From Acanthaster planci (Eukaryota; Echinodermata; Asteroidea; Valvatida; Acanthasteridae), in the NCBI RefSeq assembly GCF_001949145.1, contig NW_019091480.1, positions 1,240,585 through 1,282,129 on the forward strand: DNA of 41,545 nucleotides. The letters run 5' to 3'. A program made the translations under genes and the position numbers. Of the stretch, positions 10,361 through 20,951 are shown one piece after another (the stretch's first letter is position 1; each line of letters begins with the position of its first letter). The notes below the pieces were generated by a model, which was not told where the DNA came from, did no database searches, and saw nothing but the letters and a program-made list of their open reading frames with translations.

Positions 10361-10873
10361 ATGGGTATCATTCTGGGCATAGAGGCAATTGTCGGTATAA
10401 TAGAGGGCGCGGAGGCAGCAGCGGCTGCCGCAGAAGCCGGCGAAGCAGTTGCTGGAGCCGCTGAGGCAGGGGAAGCAATCAGTGCTGGCGCCGAGGCAGG
10501 CGCTGAAGCCGGGACTGAAGCCGGAACCGAGGCGGGCGAAGCGGTAGCCTCGGGCGGCGAAGCCTTGTCTCAGATCTTGGCAAAGATCAGTGTTGCAATG
10601 GAGAAGATAAGCAAACTGGTGGCTGAGTATGAGGCCATCAATGCTGTCTTCAAGGCAGCGGATGCGATCTTGAAAGACATCACCTCAAATCCCGCGGCTA
10701 GGGCTCTGGCCAAGAAGCTGGCTAATCTTATCGGCGTTCTGGTCACTTGCTCAAGCCTCATGCAGGATCTGTACAGCTGGTTGAAAGAGAATGCTAACGA
10801 CACCACCACTCTGCAGGGATTTCAAGTTCCCTTGAGTGGCATACTGTCCACGTTCCTGCCGAGCCTGGGAGCG
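10361..10873 (+). CDS. Paralogue A, coding exon 1
   Basis: 171 codons ending in Leu-Gly-Ala at the donor GCG|GTGCGT. The exon is clearly richer in G+C than its flanks. It holds the EAG-type repeat tract and the WL----NDT--L-GF-VPL core. Reading through the donor gives only eight more residues before a stop, which supports splicing here. Confidence 0.85.
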
Positions 10874-11638
10874 GTGCGTAAATACCTAAGTTTTTTTTAA
10901 CTTTTCACGCAATATATAGCCATTTCAATTTTAGTCGCCGTGTCTATAATCAGCACCTCAGTCTTTCACACATTATATGCCAAATCCACTTTGCTGTGAC
11001 AAATTCTGCTGCAGGTAGAACTGACTAGGTTATTGGAGAATTTAGTCTTGCTTACATATTTTGCCAAGAATTACTTTGACAATATTCAATATAGGCAGGT
11101 ATAAGAGTGCATTAGAATCAAGGGCATCGCGGTAGTGATGGAGGGTTCAGACCGCCTGGCATTTTCACTCCACTGATAATGTCCCCAAAGCCTTTTCTCT
11201 AAAATCTTCTGAGCTTGGCATGTCAACTTGCCCGCCATTACATGGGATTTCGAAGTAACATATTGATTTTTTTCAATGAACTGAAATCAAGGTGTCGCCG
11301 AATATTTCATTTGAAAATTTCAAATGTAGGTGAATGAAATTTTCTGGAGAGTCCTTTAGAATAATGCAGATATTATTTCCCCTTTGAATGTGACTATACA
11401 GGCATCTGGAGTCCTCCAGTCTCTTTCGAAACAAGTGGCAGCGGAGAACCTGCGAAAAGATCCTGTCACATCCGGCGAGGTTGAAGCCATACAGAAGGGT
11501 CTGGACACCGTGGCTCAGAGTTTCCAGTCGCTCGTTACATTCAAGGACCAAAAGGCTTCCACGGTGAAAGCGCTGGCAAGCATGCCGATCGATAACACCC
11601 AAGTAGCCGCAATTACCAATCAGCTGGCGGCAGCGTAG
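10361..11638 (+). CDS. Unknown helical protein, tandem paralogue A (two exons)
   Basis: CDS = 10361-10873 joined to 11402-11638, giving 249 residues. The intron has GTGCGT at its 5' end and ACAG at its 3' end, and is phase 0. I do not recognise the family. Residues 1-16 are hydrophobic and begin Met-Gly. Residues 17-68 are an Ala/Glu/Gly tract of EAGEA- and EAGT-type units. Residues 69-138 look like amphipathic and hydrophobic helices. The core W140-L----N146-D-T--L-GF-VPL(158) is shared with the gene at 17876. The C-terminal exon encodes about 78 helical residues with LVTF-DQK. No standard signal peptide or clear transmembrane anchor is visible, although N146-D-T is a glycosylation sequon. 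The helical C-terminal pattern faintly recalls HsbA/galactomannoprotein-type lipid binders. That is a pattern impression only. No function is assigned. Confidence 0.85.
10874..11401 (+). other. Intron of paralogue A
   Basis: 528-bp AT-rich intron between GTGCGT and TATACAG. No repeat or nested gene is seen. Confidence 0.8.
11402..11638 (+). CDS. Paralogue A, coding exon 2
   Basis: 78 codons plus TAG, opening with Ala-Ser-Gly in phase 0. It aligns with exon 2 of the second paralogue over LVTFKDQK----VKALASMP----QVAAITNQL versus MVTFAGQKKAQFPALSSFP----SVDDLQAKL. Exon 2 is the better conserved half of the pair outside the NDT core. Confidence 0.85.
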   Translation, partial: ASGVLQSLSKQVAAENLRKDPVTSGEVEAIQKGLDTVAQSFQSLVTFKDQKASTVKALASMPIDNTQVAAITNQLAAA

Positions 11639-12617
11639 GCCATTGTAGCCTGGGTCCAATTCCTTGGAGCTAGCTGCGTAGGGCCAAACAGTGCTGAGCA
11701 AGAATCAGCTGGTATGGGAACCACTGAAAACAAAACCATTACACATGCAATTGTGGCAGGTAACCAATTTTTGAAGAGCAAAACTGTATTGCATGTGCTC
11801 AGCAAAGGTTTAGTCCCAGTAGTTCTGCTGAATTGGCCTCATTGGTTTGGTTATTGCTGAGAAAAGCAGATTTAGCTATTTTGCTGAAATTACTTTACTA
11901 GAGCTTATTCTTTAATACGCTGTTTCTTTTGAATTTTTCAGTTAAACAATGATTACGCATTAATAGAAGCGCAACTGAGCATTGTTATAATTTACAGTTA
12001 ATTTCTCCGTCTCTAAATTGTTCCACTATATAGAGTGAATGCATAAACCCATGGGCTTTTTCATTTTCATGAGCCAAACAAAACTGTCAGACACACAACG
12101 TTGTTTGGCCTCTGACAAATCAGATATTTCCACTTTCCTGGAGAGAGTTTCATGCTTTTCATGCATATACTATTAGCTAACATTCATTGAAAAAATAAGT
12201 TTGTTTTGCACGATGATGACTTCACGGTTGCCAGTAAAATTGCAGCACGCGTAGAATGTGTGATTTCTTGTCGCATCTCCTTTAATATATAGCATTGTCA
12301 AACGTACGTATTTTTCGGGTGCGTATACAAAACGATTTTGACCCAATCACTGAATGGGTGTTTTTTTTTTCTTTCTTTCTTTTCGGACATTTCAAAACAA
12401 TGAAGGGTTCGTTTTTCCTTTGTTTCTGTACACGATCTCAAAACAGTATAGTTGTTCGAATGTACATGGACTCTGCACTGTCGTTAATTGATAAGATGTA
12501 CAGATGAGGGCGTGCCGGAAAACCTGCCATTGACCCCATACTCGATGTTGAAGATTTTACTTCTACGGAGTATGCATGTCCCTGTCTCATGTTTTCTGGA
12601 TTTAGGTTGAATAGAAA
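11639..12617. other. 3' flank of paralogue A and spacer
   Basis: No AATAAA is obvious close to the stop. The sequence is AT-rich with a T-rich tract at 12361-12380. No gene is recognised. Confidence 0.4.
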
Positions 12618-12700
12618 GTAGGTTTGCGGTAGCACCATGGACGTATCTCTTTTGTGAGTATTTGCGGTTCTGAAAAGAACCAGTGGTACTCTAGGTGGTA
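12618..12700 (+). repeat. One-ended copy of the GAGGTTTGCGG MITE
   Basis: TAGGTTTGCGGTAGCACCATGG followed by a TCTCTTTTGTGAGTA block matches the left half of the element at 38027-38179. No inverted right end follows, so this is a truncated copy. Confidence 0.7.
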
Positions 12701-12959
12701 CATTTAGGTTGGTTTTCGTCCACTAGACCCACACATATCGGTTACTACATAAAACAGTGATACGTACAGAAACTTAATTCCAGTGCAAAGAGAATACTTC
12801 TTATAAAAACAGCATATGAAAAAAAATTAAGTCGATCATGACAGAAGACCCACAATAGCGGCAAAGGAGTACTTGGTCAAGGTCAAAACCCGGGTATAGG
12901 CCTACGTTCTCTTCTCCAGAAAAAATCTTGGTGTTGAGATATCTCTTTCTGTGATTATT

Positions 12960-15130
12960 TTCATAAGGCTATGATTTTCAGAGTCTGGGACTTATTAAAA
13001 ATCATTGGATTTCCAAAAAGTACTGATTAGCAAAAGGTGACCCTGCACAGGAGCTCTGCACAGGATTTCAATTTGAAACAAACGCACCCACATGATGGTT
13101 TTATCAATGTCACGCATATTCGGATTTTTTAACATCCACTTTTCGAAAAACACCACTGTTGTTATTCAGGAGAACTTGAAAAGAACTTTCAGCTCGAGGT
13201 ACAGTTTAGAAAGTGACTGACTTATTATAAACCTTTGGAGTCCCACAAAGCACTGACAAAAGAAAGTAAAACTTGCGAATATCTGGGTGTTTAGGTTACT
13301 TAGATCCTTTCTACTAAAAAATGTAATACTTGACGCAGGTGCACAGGTTTGACAGTGATTATTAATGACCCTGATAACATAAACATGTGAAGCCATTTTG
13401 CACTTTCACGCAGTGAATGTGGTTGGCTATATTACTGCCAGCATTGTATTAATCGTCCAGTAATAATCTTGTTGGCCACTGTGAGTAACCGCTGAAGCCC
13501 ACTGGTCATCCGTCCGGTACTTTGCCAAGTTTGATCAGCAAGCCAACCGATATGATGAGTGCAGAGGCCTGACAGACACGCATCGTCTTCTAGTATAGCG
13601 GGCTTCCATGCACCGAGACTGAGTTTCGCCGCTGGGGTGCCGTGATTTGAAAAGTTTTAGACTTATAACAGACGTTGGAGTTCTAAAAGTACGGGTTGAC
13701 AAAAGACCCAGACGAAACCCCACAGATTTCAATCAAAAGCCGACTGTGTAAACACAAAAACCCGCTTGATTAAAGATCCAGGTTTCTACAGCCTTTAGAA
13801 AAAAATAGGCTGTATTGTTGCCGCATTAATCCCTCCTTATGAAGAAAGAACGTGTACAATGACGTTTGACGCAGGTGTAAAGTTCAGAACTTGCGCTTTG
13901 ACATGAATGTTATAACTCTGAATACTTGAAGCTCATTTTCACGAAGCAGTTTTTTCCTTTTATTTTTACTTCCCACTCAAGGATTGTCTTGGTTTTTATC
14001 CTTTTGTGCACAGAAATAATTTTTCAAATCGCATCAATCGTAACTACACATCCTGGGGAGAAACAGTGCACAAAATAATTAAATCTCTTCTATTCTTGAT
14101 CAAAACTTTAATAGACCTCTAATGTTTCCTTACTTTGGCGTCAACAGTAACTGTCAGCCAGTAATAGAATATTGACACATTTCACAAGTAAAATGTCAGA
14201 ATTCGAAAGTACTTCCTTAAAATCGTGTTGAATAGGACATCCCAATGGGAACTAACAGAGGTGCATGGTGGTGTTATACAAACACCTCATTTAATCAATT
14301 CTGAAGAATTGCCAAAAAGAATGTTTGAAACTGTTGATAAATTCAGTATCATCAGCTGACCATTTGCTGACTGCTGGAAGCCACTGGTCAGTCGGTCCTT
14401 TGCCGATTTTGGCCCATCGGCTAACCCATGAGTACGGATGCCATCCATCTTTTTCTAGAAAAATACACTAAAGGTACATGAAGCAATTTTTCACTTCTGT
14501 GCTGTGGGTTGTGTTACGGCCGATAATTGTCCGGTCACCTGCTGACCACTATGGCTAATACCGCTGAAATCCCACTGGTCATCCGTCCAATGTCAGGAGA
14601 GACACGCATCGTCTTCCAATAGCAGGCTGCCACTGTGACTAAGTTTTGCTGCTGTATAGGAAAGTCGTGGACTTAAAATAGAATATACGGTTGGAGTTCT
14701 AAAATGAACGGATTGACATAAAGACCCAGACGAACCCCCACAGATTTCAATTGAAAGCCGACAGTGTAAACACAAAAACCGCTTGATTAATATCATGCGT
14801 ATCCAGGTTCCTACACGCTGTACGTAGATAAAATCCACTGTACTTTTAGTGTCATCGTCAGCAAAGTATATAAGAGAAACGAGAATTTTGACATATCGCA
14901 CGTATCAGATCTTGAAATGTAAAAATAATGACTGAAAATAGGTGCTGAATCTAAGATCCCAATGGGTCCATATACGTGTATTGCCGTGTTATGGCGTTAA
15001 ATGCCGCAATTTGTTGACAGAGTGAAAAAGTACAGCTGAAAGCAGACTAGCCAGTCGTTATTATGCTGATAGCGGTCCACCAGCTAACCCACGAAGACGG
15101 ACGCCAGCTGGACGCGAGCTCTTTCATTAC
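12960..15130 (+). repeat. Degenerate repeat array between the two paralogues
   Basis: A block at 13441-13800 recurs at about 14520-14830 with strong shared words: CACTGGTCATCCGTCC, GACACGCATCGTCTTC, TTGGAGTTCTAAAA, AAGACCCAGACGAA, CCCACAGATTTCAAT and GTGTAAACACAAAAACC. Partial, older copies occur near 12985-13100, 13210-13330, 14345-14460 and 15040-15130. The units look like about 0.4-1 kb of non-coding sequence amplified locally. Confidence 0.8.
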
Positions 15131-15134
15131 ACAC

Positions 15135-15479
15135 CATTCTTGGGAAACATGCATGTACTTTCCTGTGGGAAAGTGGTTTTTCTGCCAGTCTTGAATTATT
15201 ATAATTTGCACTCTTGTCGGGCTACCTCAACGTTTTATGTTAAAAAAAAATACCGGCTGCACATCTCCGAGCCTGGATGGAAATCATGTAAGGTCCTGAA
15301 AAAAGTGAACACGTTAAAATTACTTTATAGGATAGCTTTATGCTTAACTAGTTTAAGGTTCAACCCCTGGACTAAGGGTATACAACTTTGAATCAAGAAG
15401 CAGATTACTAGTCACGCAGCAAACTAAGCACGTAAAACCTGTGGGTTCTATGTCACGTGCTAGGTTGGGTGTACCCACC
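15135..15479. other. Spacer and possible promoter of paralogue B
   Basis: No coding exon is recognised. A CACGTG E-box lies at 15452-15457 just before a short GC-rich segment that may be a leader exon. Confidence 0.35.
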
Positions 15480-15600
15480 CCTCTTGTCAGGCCGAGTGGC
15501 GAATCAAGCTCAGTCCACCGCGTGCGTGCAGAGTAGAAGCGACAGGCAGGCAACCTCCACACACCCCAGCTAGCTGAGGACAGACGCAGGCGTGTTCTCG
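15480..15600 (+). other. Possible 5' untranslated exon of paralogue B
   Basis: A GC-rich segment, unlike its AT-rich flanks, ends in TTCTCG|GTAAGTTTC, a near-consensus donor. A good acceptor, TTTGCCTGCAG, ends at about 17836, 39 bases before the ATG at 17876. Joining them gives a non-coding leader exon and a 2.2-kb leader intron. The upstream end is only a guess. RNA evidence would be decisive. Confidence 0.35.
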
Positions 15601-17836
15601 GTAAGTTTCATGTTGCTCAAATAATGCTATCAGTACATTAATAAAGTATGCTAAAGCTCATCCGATGCAGGTCATACCGGTTGGCTCGTGCCTTCGCCTT
15701 GCGCCTTCATCTCCAAAGAGCCAGTTTTTCAGTTTGGGGGTGAGATAAGGCAGGTGGAGGTGTGCGGCCGACCCGTAGTTCAAGTAACTCGAACTCTACA
15801 CTTCTTGCCTTTTTGACATTCTACCATTTGGTGATAGTACGGTACAAGGAACGGCCCAACAAACACACCATTCTCTCTCAACCGAGGATTCAGTGGGTAT
15901 TGAATATTTAATGCTTGTGCTCAGGTTTACTTAAGGTTGGGAAGAAAAAATGTTCCCTTAGTCCGTATAACCTCCCGTTTTGCGGGAAGTCAGCATCCTG
16001 GGTTGTTGTAGCGATGCAAACTGAATATCAGTAACGTATCGACGTGCGGCTGTGCAGCCTATAGCGCAGTAAAAGCCTCGTTTCTCAAGTATGCCGACGA
16101 CAGCTTCTTGTTAAACTTCACAAAGGGACGGTAGCGTGACTTATGTTCAGAAATCCGACTGCAGCCGTTTTATTGCTTATTATTTTCAGAATATGCTGAA
16201 ACATGACTTTCATAGGCGGTCTTTTAACAGCTTACTGTTTGACTATTCTTTTAATGAGCTCGTGAATTGTTACGAATGATGTGTCAATTTCAAACCGGAA
16301 AATAAAATCTTTTTATATGTTTTTGAAGATGAGTTATTTAGGTGATCAATATTAGCTTTTGGCAGGTACGATTTATGTACATGTGGTTGTTTTTTTCCAA
16401 GGATTAAAACATCTTTACTATAGATGCTATAAATTAAATACTGGCCATCTCATTTTGGATTTTTCCCAGTACAGGGACTGCAAAATCATTTTAAACTTTT
16501 CTCATTTACAAATGAGTCATGCAAAAATTACTTTTGAGAGCCAAAACAATAAGTAATTTGTCTCAATTAATGGAAAAATGTTTACTTGTTAAAAAAACGC
16601 TGTGCAATGCTGCCTTACTTTCAAGGGCTTTAGGCGGAAAAAATTGCAGCCGGGATTTTGTGCACCTTCAAATCGTGGTCATATTTCTTTCTTGTGATTC
16701 AGTTGTCGAATTCATGTGAAACTACAAGTAATAGATTTGATGTTTCATGTTCAATAACACAAATTATGAACAATGCCCTCAACATCACTATTTCTACCAA
16801 TTGTACCACCTTTTCGTATCCATAATTAAGTCAAAGCCCGGTATCTTCGCAACGTGACTAAATTTATGAAAGATCCATCTCACCCTTTGTTTAATAATTA
16901 ATAGATCCTGAATGCGCCTGTGCGTTCCCCACAGCAACAAAGCTCGCTGCAGACATTTTTTCTACCGGATTTAACTCACCTCTTTTACAGTAAAGTTACT
17001 AGATAAACCTTGTCGCATAGTATGTGTGTAAATAATTAGTTTTTTTTATACTGTTAAGCCATTTTCACAATGTGATAATTAATTACCAAACTATGTATTG
17101 TTTCGGTTTTATTTATGTTACAAATTGTGTTCAAATTCGGTTTATGTTAATACGTTATATTTGATATTGTTGGAAAATATTGTGGCCTCGGTGTACTTAA
17201 AAATCAAGTTTGACACGAATCTCCGAATACGGAATAAAGTTATCAACAATCAAATTTGAAAAACAAAGAAGCCATAACCTTAATACTATGAAAAGCATTT
17301 CAAGCATTTTCGCTGTATGTGAGATTTTGGGTAAGGCATAGCACAGCTTAAAAGCTATTTTGTTTCTGTGCAGTGTCTTTAAACAGGTAGCTTGATTGCT
17401 CGTCACTATGATTTGAATGCAAGGTACTTCTTTCTTTTTCATGTCAATTAGCCTGTCAACCTCAATTCAAACAAACATGGGATGGAAGGAAAAAAAATCA
17501 GCCTGGACCCGTTTGTTGAATTAAATGGATTTGTACAAACATCCACCTCCATTCTGTGTATTAGCAATCAAAGTTACAGAAAGTTCAGTCTTGGTTGGCA
17601 ACTATCATTTCCCCAAAATGTTCATTTTGCGACATTCATTTCAAAAATCAGTGTTACATAACTGCATGAGATTCTATTGACAATTTTTTTGTGAATTGTT
17701 CTCTTTATCAAATACTCACGGCAATCACATCTTCACAAACCATGAGGTTGGCAAAGGTCTGTTTTGGTGTGTCATTGCTATTTATTGGTGAGCTTGTGTT
17801 GCGTCGTAGATATACAGGTTATTATCTTTGCCTGCA
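15601..17836 (+). other. Possible leader intron of paralogue B, no other gene
   Basis: AT-rich sequence. The short ORFs in it (for example 16359-16556 and 17197-17442 minus) have no recognisable content. A signal-peptide-like frame at 17742-17790 is followed by GTGAGC, but it cannot be joined in frame to the next exon. Confidence 0.35.
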
Positions 17837-17875
17837 GATTCTCCACTTCAGTATCATAAGTAGTACCTGCTGACA

Positions 17876-18376
17876 ATGGCGGAAGAGGTGATCGACGTCA
17901 TTACGGACGCTGAGGAGGCCATCGACGATGAAGCGGCATCGGCTGAGGACGCCGGCCTGGACGAGGAAGAGCTCGAAAATGTTGAAAAGGAAGTGGCAGA
18001 AGTCAAGGAGAGCGTCTCCGCACTTGGCAAGGTGGCCGATTACCTGAAAAATCTAGATGTTCCCCTGACTCTCCAGAAATTCACCCAGTTCGTGATAAAG
18101 AACGCTGCGGTGGGAGCGATCTTATACGGAGTCAACGTCGCCCTGACCAAGTTGAAGGCAAAGTTAAGCAGCGGGAGCAGCAGCACTGCCAGCCAGGCAG
18201 CCAAGGCACAGTACAACAAGATCAACGCCTTGAGCAGCCTCATCAACGAGTTGACGCAGACCTCACAGACTGTGACAACTTGGCTGCAAAGCCACCAGAA
18301 TGACACCATCAATCTGGATGGTTTTACCGTACCCCTGATTGACATCTTCACCAAGTACACCACAGCGATGGGACAG
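17876..18376 (+). CDS. Paralogue B, coding exon 1
   Basis: 167 codons ending Met-Gly-Gln at CAG|GTGAGT, a strong donor. GC-rich relative to the surrounding introns. It holds the acidic N-terminus, the hydrophobic helix and the conserved NDT/GFTVPL core. Confidence 0.87.
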
Positions 18377-19668
18377 GTGAGTCCGTTCGAGGGATTTCGG
18401 TTCCCAAAACTCAAAGCTAAGGATGATTGCAGAAACTATGCATTTTATATTACGTGAATTGTTTAAAGCATTTTCATTTACTGGTCAGTATTTATGAATT
18501 GCATTATTTTGTATACCTGTACGAATTGTCTCATTGTCAGTTTTTGTATGATGACATGTCGTCATCTAAAATTCACAGAAAATTGTAGACATTATGTGAT
18601 CAAAGTTTCTGAAGAAAAAACTGAATAAAGACAGAAAACCTGACATAAAATGATCAAAATCGCACCCCTGTACGTTTTCAATGGCCTGCTCACACTTCTT
18701 GCCGCCAAGGCCATTTGTACGCATGCGTGCATAATTATGAATTTATTAGTGAAAAGGTCTATTGCAACGTTACAAAAACACACGCATAAGCTAAGGTTCA
18801 GGCGAGATAAATACTTTTGGTCTGACTTATTGTGAGCAGTAATTAAATGCAAACCATGAAGTGAGGTCATGATAACGTCATTGATCGATTTCTGAATATT
18901 TTAAAGATTGTTCCTTCTAAATTCTTATTTCGGCATTGCCTTTTATTGCATAGCCTCCTATCTCTGGACATAGTAAAGAGAGTGTTAGGTAATGTTTTCC
19001 ACACCGTGACGTCAACTTCCTCATCGTGAGCCATCACATCAGCTCTACTTAGTGAAGATTGAATGGCCAATATCTCTAAACTAAACACTGTTGAGGTTTC
19101 GGTTGTTCTTAGTAATGTTGAATGAGTGAATACAGTGAAATCAGGATAACGTCATCATGTGAATCTTAAAAACAATGGAGTAATTAAAAATTACTGAATT
19201 CTTTACAAACTATGTACTTAACAAAAATAATTACGTTTGGCTGAAATTGGATCTACATAACCTTGCTTGAAGTGGGCATGAGCAGAATATTTCTGCAACA
19301 CGTGTTGCAATAGAAAAGAAAGGAAATATTATTAATATAGGCCTATTAAAGATGTGAAATAATTTTGGAGGAGTCACGATGATATTTATTGGTGTTTTTG
19401 ACAGGCCGTGGATAATGCGTACGCCGTTGCCAAGACCCTCATAGTCGTGCAAGGCGGTAAGAAAACGTTCTCCATCCCAACCACGGCCCAAGTCAGCACA
19501 ATCATCACCGCCTCACAGTCGTTCATCACTGCCTTCAGTGGGATGGTAACCTTTGCCGGTCAGAAAAAGGCCCAGTTTCCAGCCCTCAGTTCGTTCCCCG
19601 TATCGCAGAGCAGTGTTGATGACCTCCAGGCCAAGTTGACCGCCCTCGAAACGCTTCCATATGCGTGA
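17876..19668 (+). CDS. Unknown helical protein, tandem paralogue B (two exons)
   Basis: CDS = 17876-18376 joined to 19405-19668, giving 254 residues. The intron runs from GTGAGT to GACAG and is phase 0 at the same place as in the gene at 10361. Residues 1-46 are strongly acidic and Ala/Glu-rich. Residues 66-97 are a hydrophobic-amphipathic stretch (VIKNAAVGAILYGVNVAL). Residues 99-110 are Ser/Ala-rich. The core is W136-L----N142-D-T--L-GF-VPL(154). Exon 2 adds 87 residues with MVTFAGQKKAQF. An in-frame TAG just upstream fixes the first ATG. There is no signal peptide. The N-terminus differs completely from that of the paralogue, while the core and C-terminus align. The function is unknown. 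Confidence 0.87.
18377..19404 (+). other. Intron of paralogue B
   Basis: 1028-bp AT-rich intron. It contains several ACGTCA-type half-sites (about 18875, 19006 and 19148). No nested gene is recognised. Confidence 0.75.
19405..19668 (+). CDS. Paralogue B, coding exon 2
   Basis: 87 codons plus TGA, opening Ala-Val-Asp in phase 0 after TTTTTGACAG. It is nine residues longer than exon 2 of the other paralogue. The extra residues lie in a loop before the shared helix and at the C-terminal LETLPYA. Confidence 0.87.
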   Translation, partial: AVDNAYAVAKTLIVVQGGKKTFSIPTTAQVSTIITASQSFITAFSGMVTFAGQKKAQFPALSSFPVSQSSVDDLQAKLTALETLPYA

Positions 19669-19747
19669 ACATGACAGTGACTTTACTGACGTGGCAGTCT
19701 TGAACGAAACATGATTATGAAATTTACTTGACATCGATAACGGATAA

Positions 19748-19818
19748 TAGCAAGAGCGAGATTTGAACCTGAGCCCTCCTAATTACTATACTGTTGCTCT
19801 ACTAGGCAATTGTGCCCT
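19748..19818 (-). repeat. tRNA-like SINE head
   Basis: On the minus strand this reads as a tRNA-like unit with an A-box-like GCCTAGTAGAGCA and a B box GGTTCAAATCT, but the acceptor ends do not pair. This makes it a SINE head or tRNA pseudogene rather than a functional tRNA. Confidence 0.5.
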
Positions 19819-19900
19819 ATGTTGATCTATGACTCTTTTAACTTTTTCAGAAAAATTATCAGTCATGAAACAAAGTACTTTGTTTAATCAATAATTTTGA

Positions 19901-19906
19901 AATAAA
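19901..19906 (+). terminator. Likely poly(A) signal of paralogue B
   Basis: AATAAA 233 bases after the TGA stop is the nearest canonical signal. A second candidate is near 20059. Confidence 0.45.
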
Positions 19907-19944
19907 GACCCCGAGAAAACTGCGTGTGTCATCAAATATGACAA

Positions 19945-20018
19945 GTTAATTTGGTTGTTAGAGCGTAGGTGTGGTAACTAAGATGTCACAGGTTCAAAAA
20001 CAAATTCCTTTAAAGACC
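19945..20018 (+). repeat. Degenerate tRNA-like SINE head, plus strand
   Basis: TTGGTTGTTAGAGCGTAGG resembles an A box, and GGTTCAAAAAC lies about 40 bases on in the B-box position. It is too degenerate for a tRNA gene. It faces the minus-strand tRNA-like unit 130 bp away. Confidence 0.4.
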
Positions 20019-20059
20019 AATTTCTCTGCTTATAAGTAGTCAGATATTGTAGTTCCTAA

Positions 20060-20908
20060 ATAAAGAAACTTAAAATCTAACTTTGGGCTTCCAACTTGTT
20101 ATAGTAATATTAGTTTTTATGTAAAGTAAAAAAGTAGGACGTGTAAGACTGGCATTTGCGATCAGTCAAAATAGGTGGCAGAACACAAAAGAATTGGTAG
20201 AAAAAAAGGTGAATGATTCATAAAGGTAGGCTTCCTGTCCTGTGCGTTATATTTAGATCTAAGATAGCATGGGGTATATCAAACTGATTTAAAACAACTT
20301 TACAATTTACAAACTTCGGTACAAAAAGACGATTTCAACTCGATTTGTAATTACCTTGTTAATTTGAGGAAGGTGGCCTCGGCTTGGGGAAACTGTAGTT
20401 GCGTGAAGCCGGAGGGGAGGCTCGTCCTGACGTTTCGCGATTTTTCGTCCACTTTAGAAGCGTCGACATTTTACAAAGAGCACGTTTGCTTACTCGTATA
20501 TTTTTCAGACATTTTCCAACGCGAACATTTCGATCCAAAATCAGGATACGCACCGCAGCGTGAGTGAACGTAGTCAGTGCGTGTATAGGTAGTCACAAAA
20601 TGGACCTTTCAATGAAAATTTTGGTAAATAAGACAGGCGCATGCGCGCTACTATCACTGGTTGCTTAAATTAATGACGTAAGAATACAAACCTCCATGCG
20701 CGCAACTATTGGCACATCCGAGCCATTATATTTTTTTCTTCAGATGCAGAATGGCACCCTCTCACGGCCGCATTCAATACGCCCATCCGGGTAATTTGCA
20801 TTTTTCATAATTATACCAACATAACTATAAGATAACTAGAATCTTATGTGAATTACTATCTGATTATTAGTAGTGCTATGGTGTTTGGCGTATATTTAGC
20901 ACCATTCT
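20060..20908. other. Spacer, no gene recognised
   Basis: A GC-richer segment at 20365-20560 is open on both strands and is followed by GTGAGT. It could be an unrelated exon or part of an old element, and I cannot choose between these. Confidence 0.3.
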
Positions 20909-20951
20909 AAAAAAAAACACCAAAAAACAAAAAAAAAAAAAAACAAAAAAA
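20909..20951. repeat. A-rich simple repeat
   Basis: Almost pure A with scattered C. It may be the A-tail of a retroelement or a simple repeat. Confidence 0.8.

Noticed and set aside
10361-10560. Met-Gly start and Ala/Glu-rich helix of paralogue A recall some viral minor capsid proteins
   Set aside because: The resemblance is only compositional. The gene is spliced, has a tandem paralogue with a different N-terminus, and no other viral gene is nearby.
17742-17790. Signal-peptide-like frame followed by GTGAGC upstream of paralogue B
   Set aside because: Joining it to the acceptor at about 17836 gives a stop within a few codons in every phase that fits, so it cannot supply a signal peptide to the gene.
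18040-18414. 124-codon minus-strand ORF
   Set aside because: It is an antisense shadow of paralogue B exon 1.
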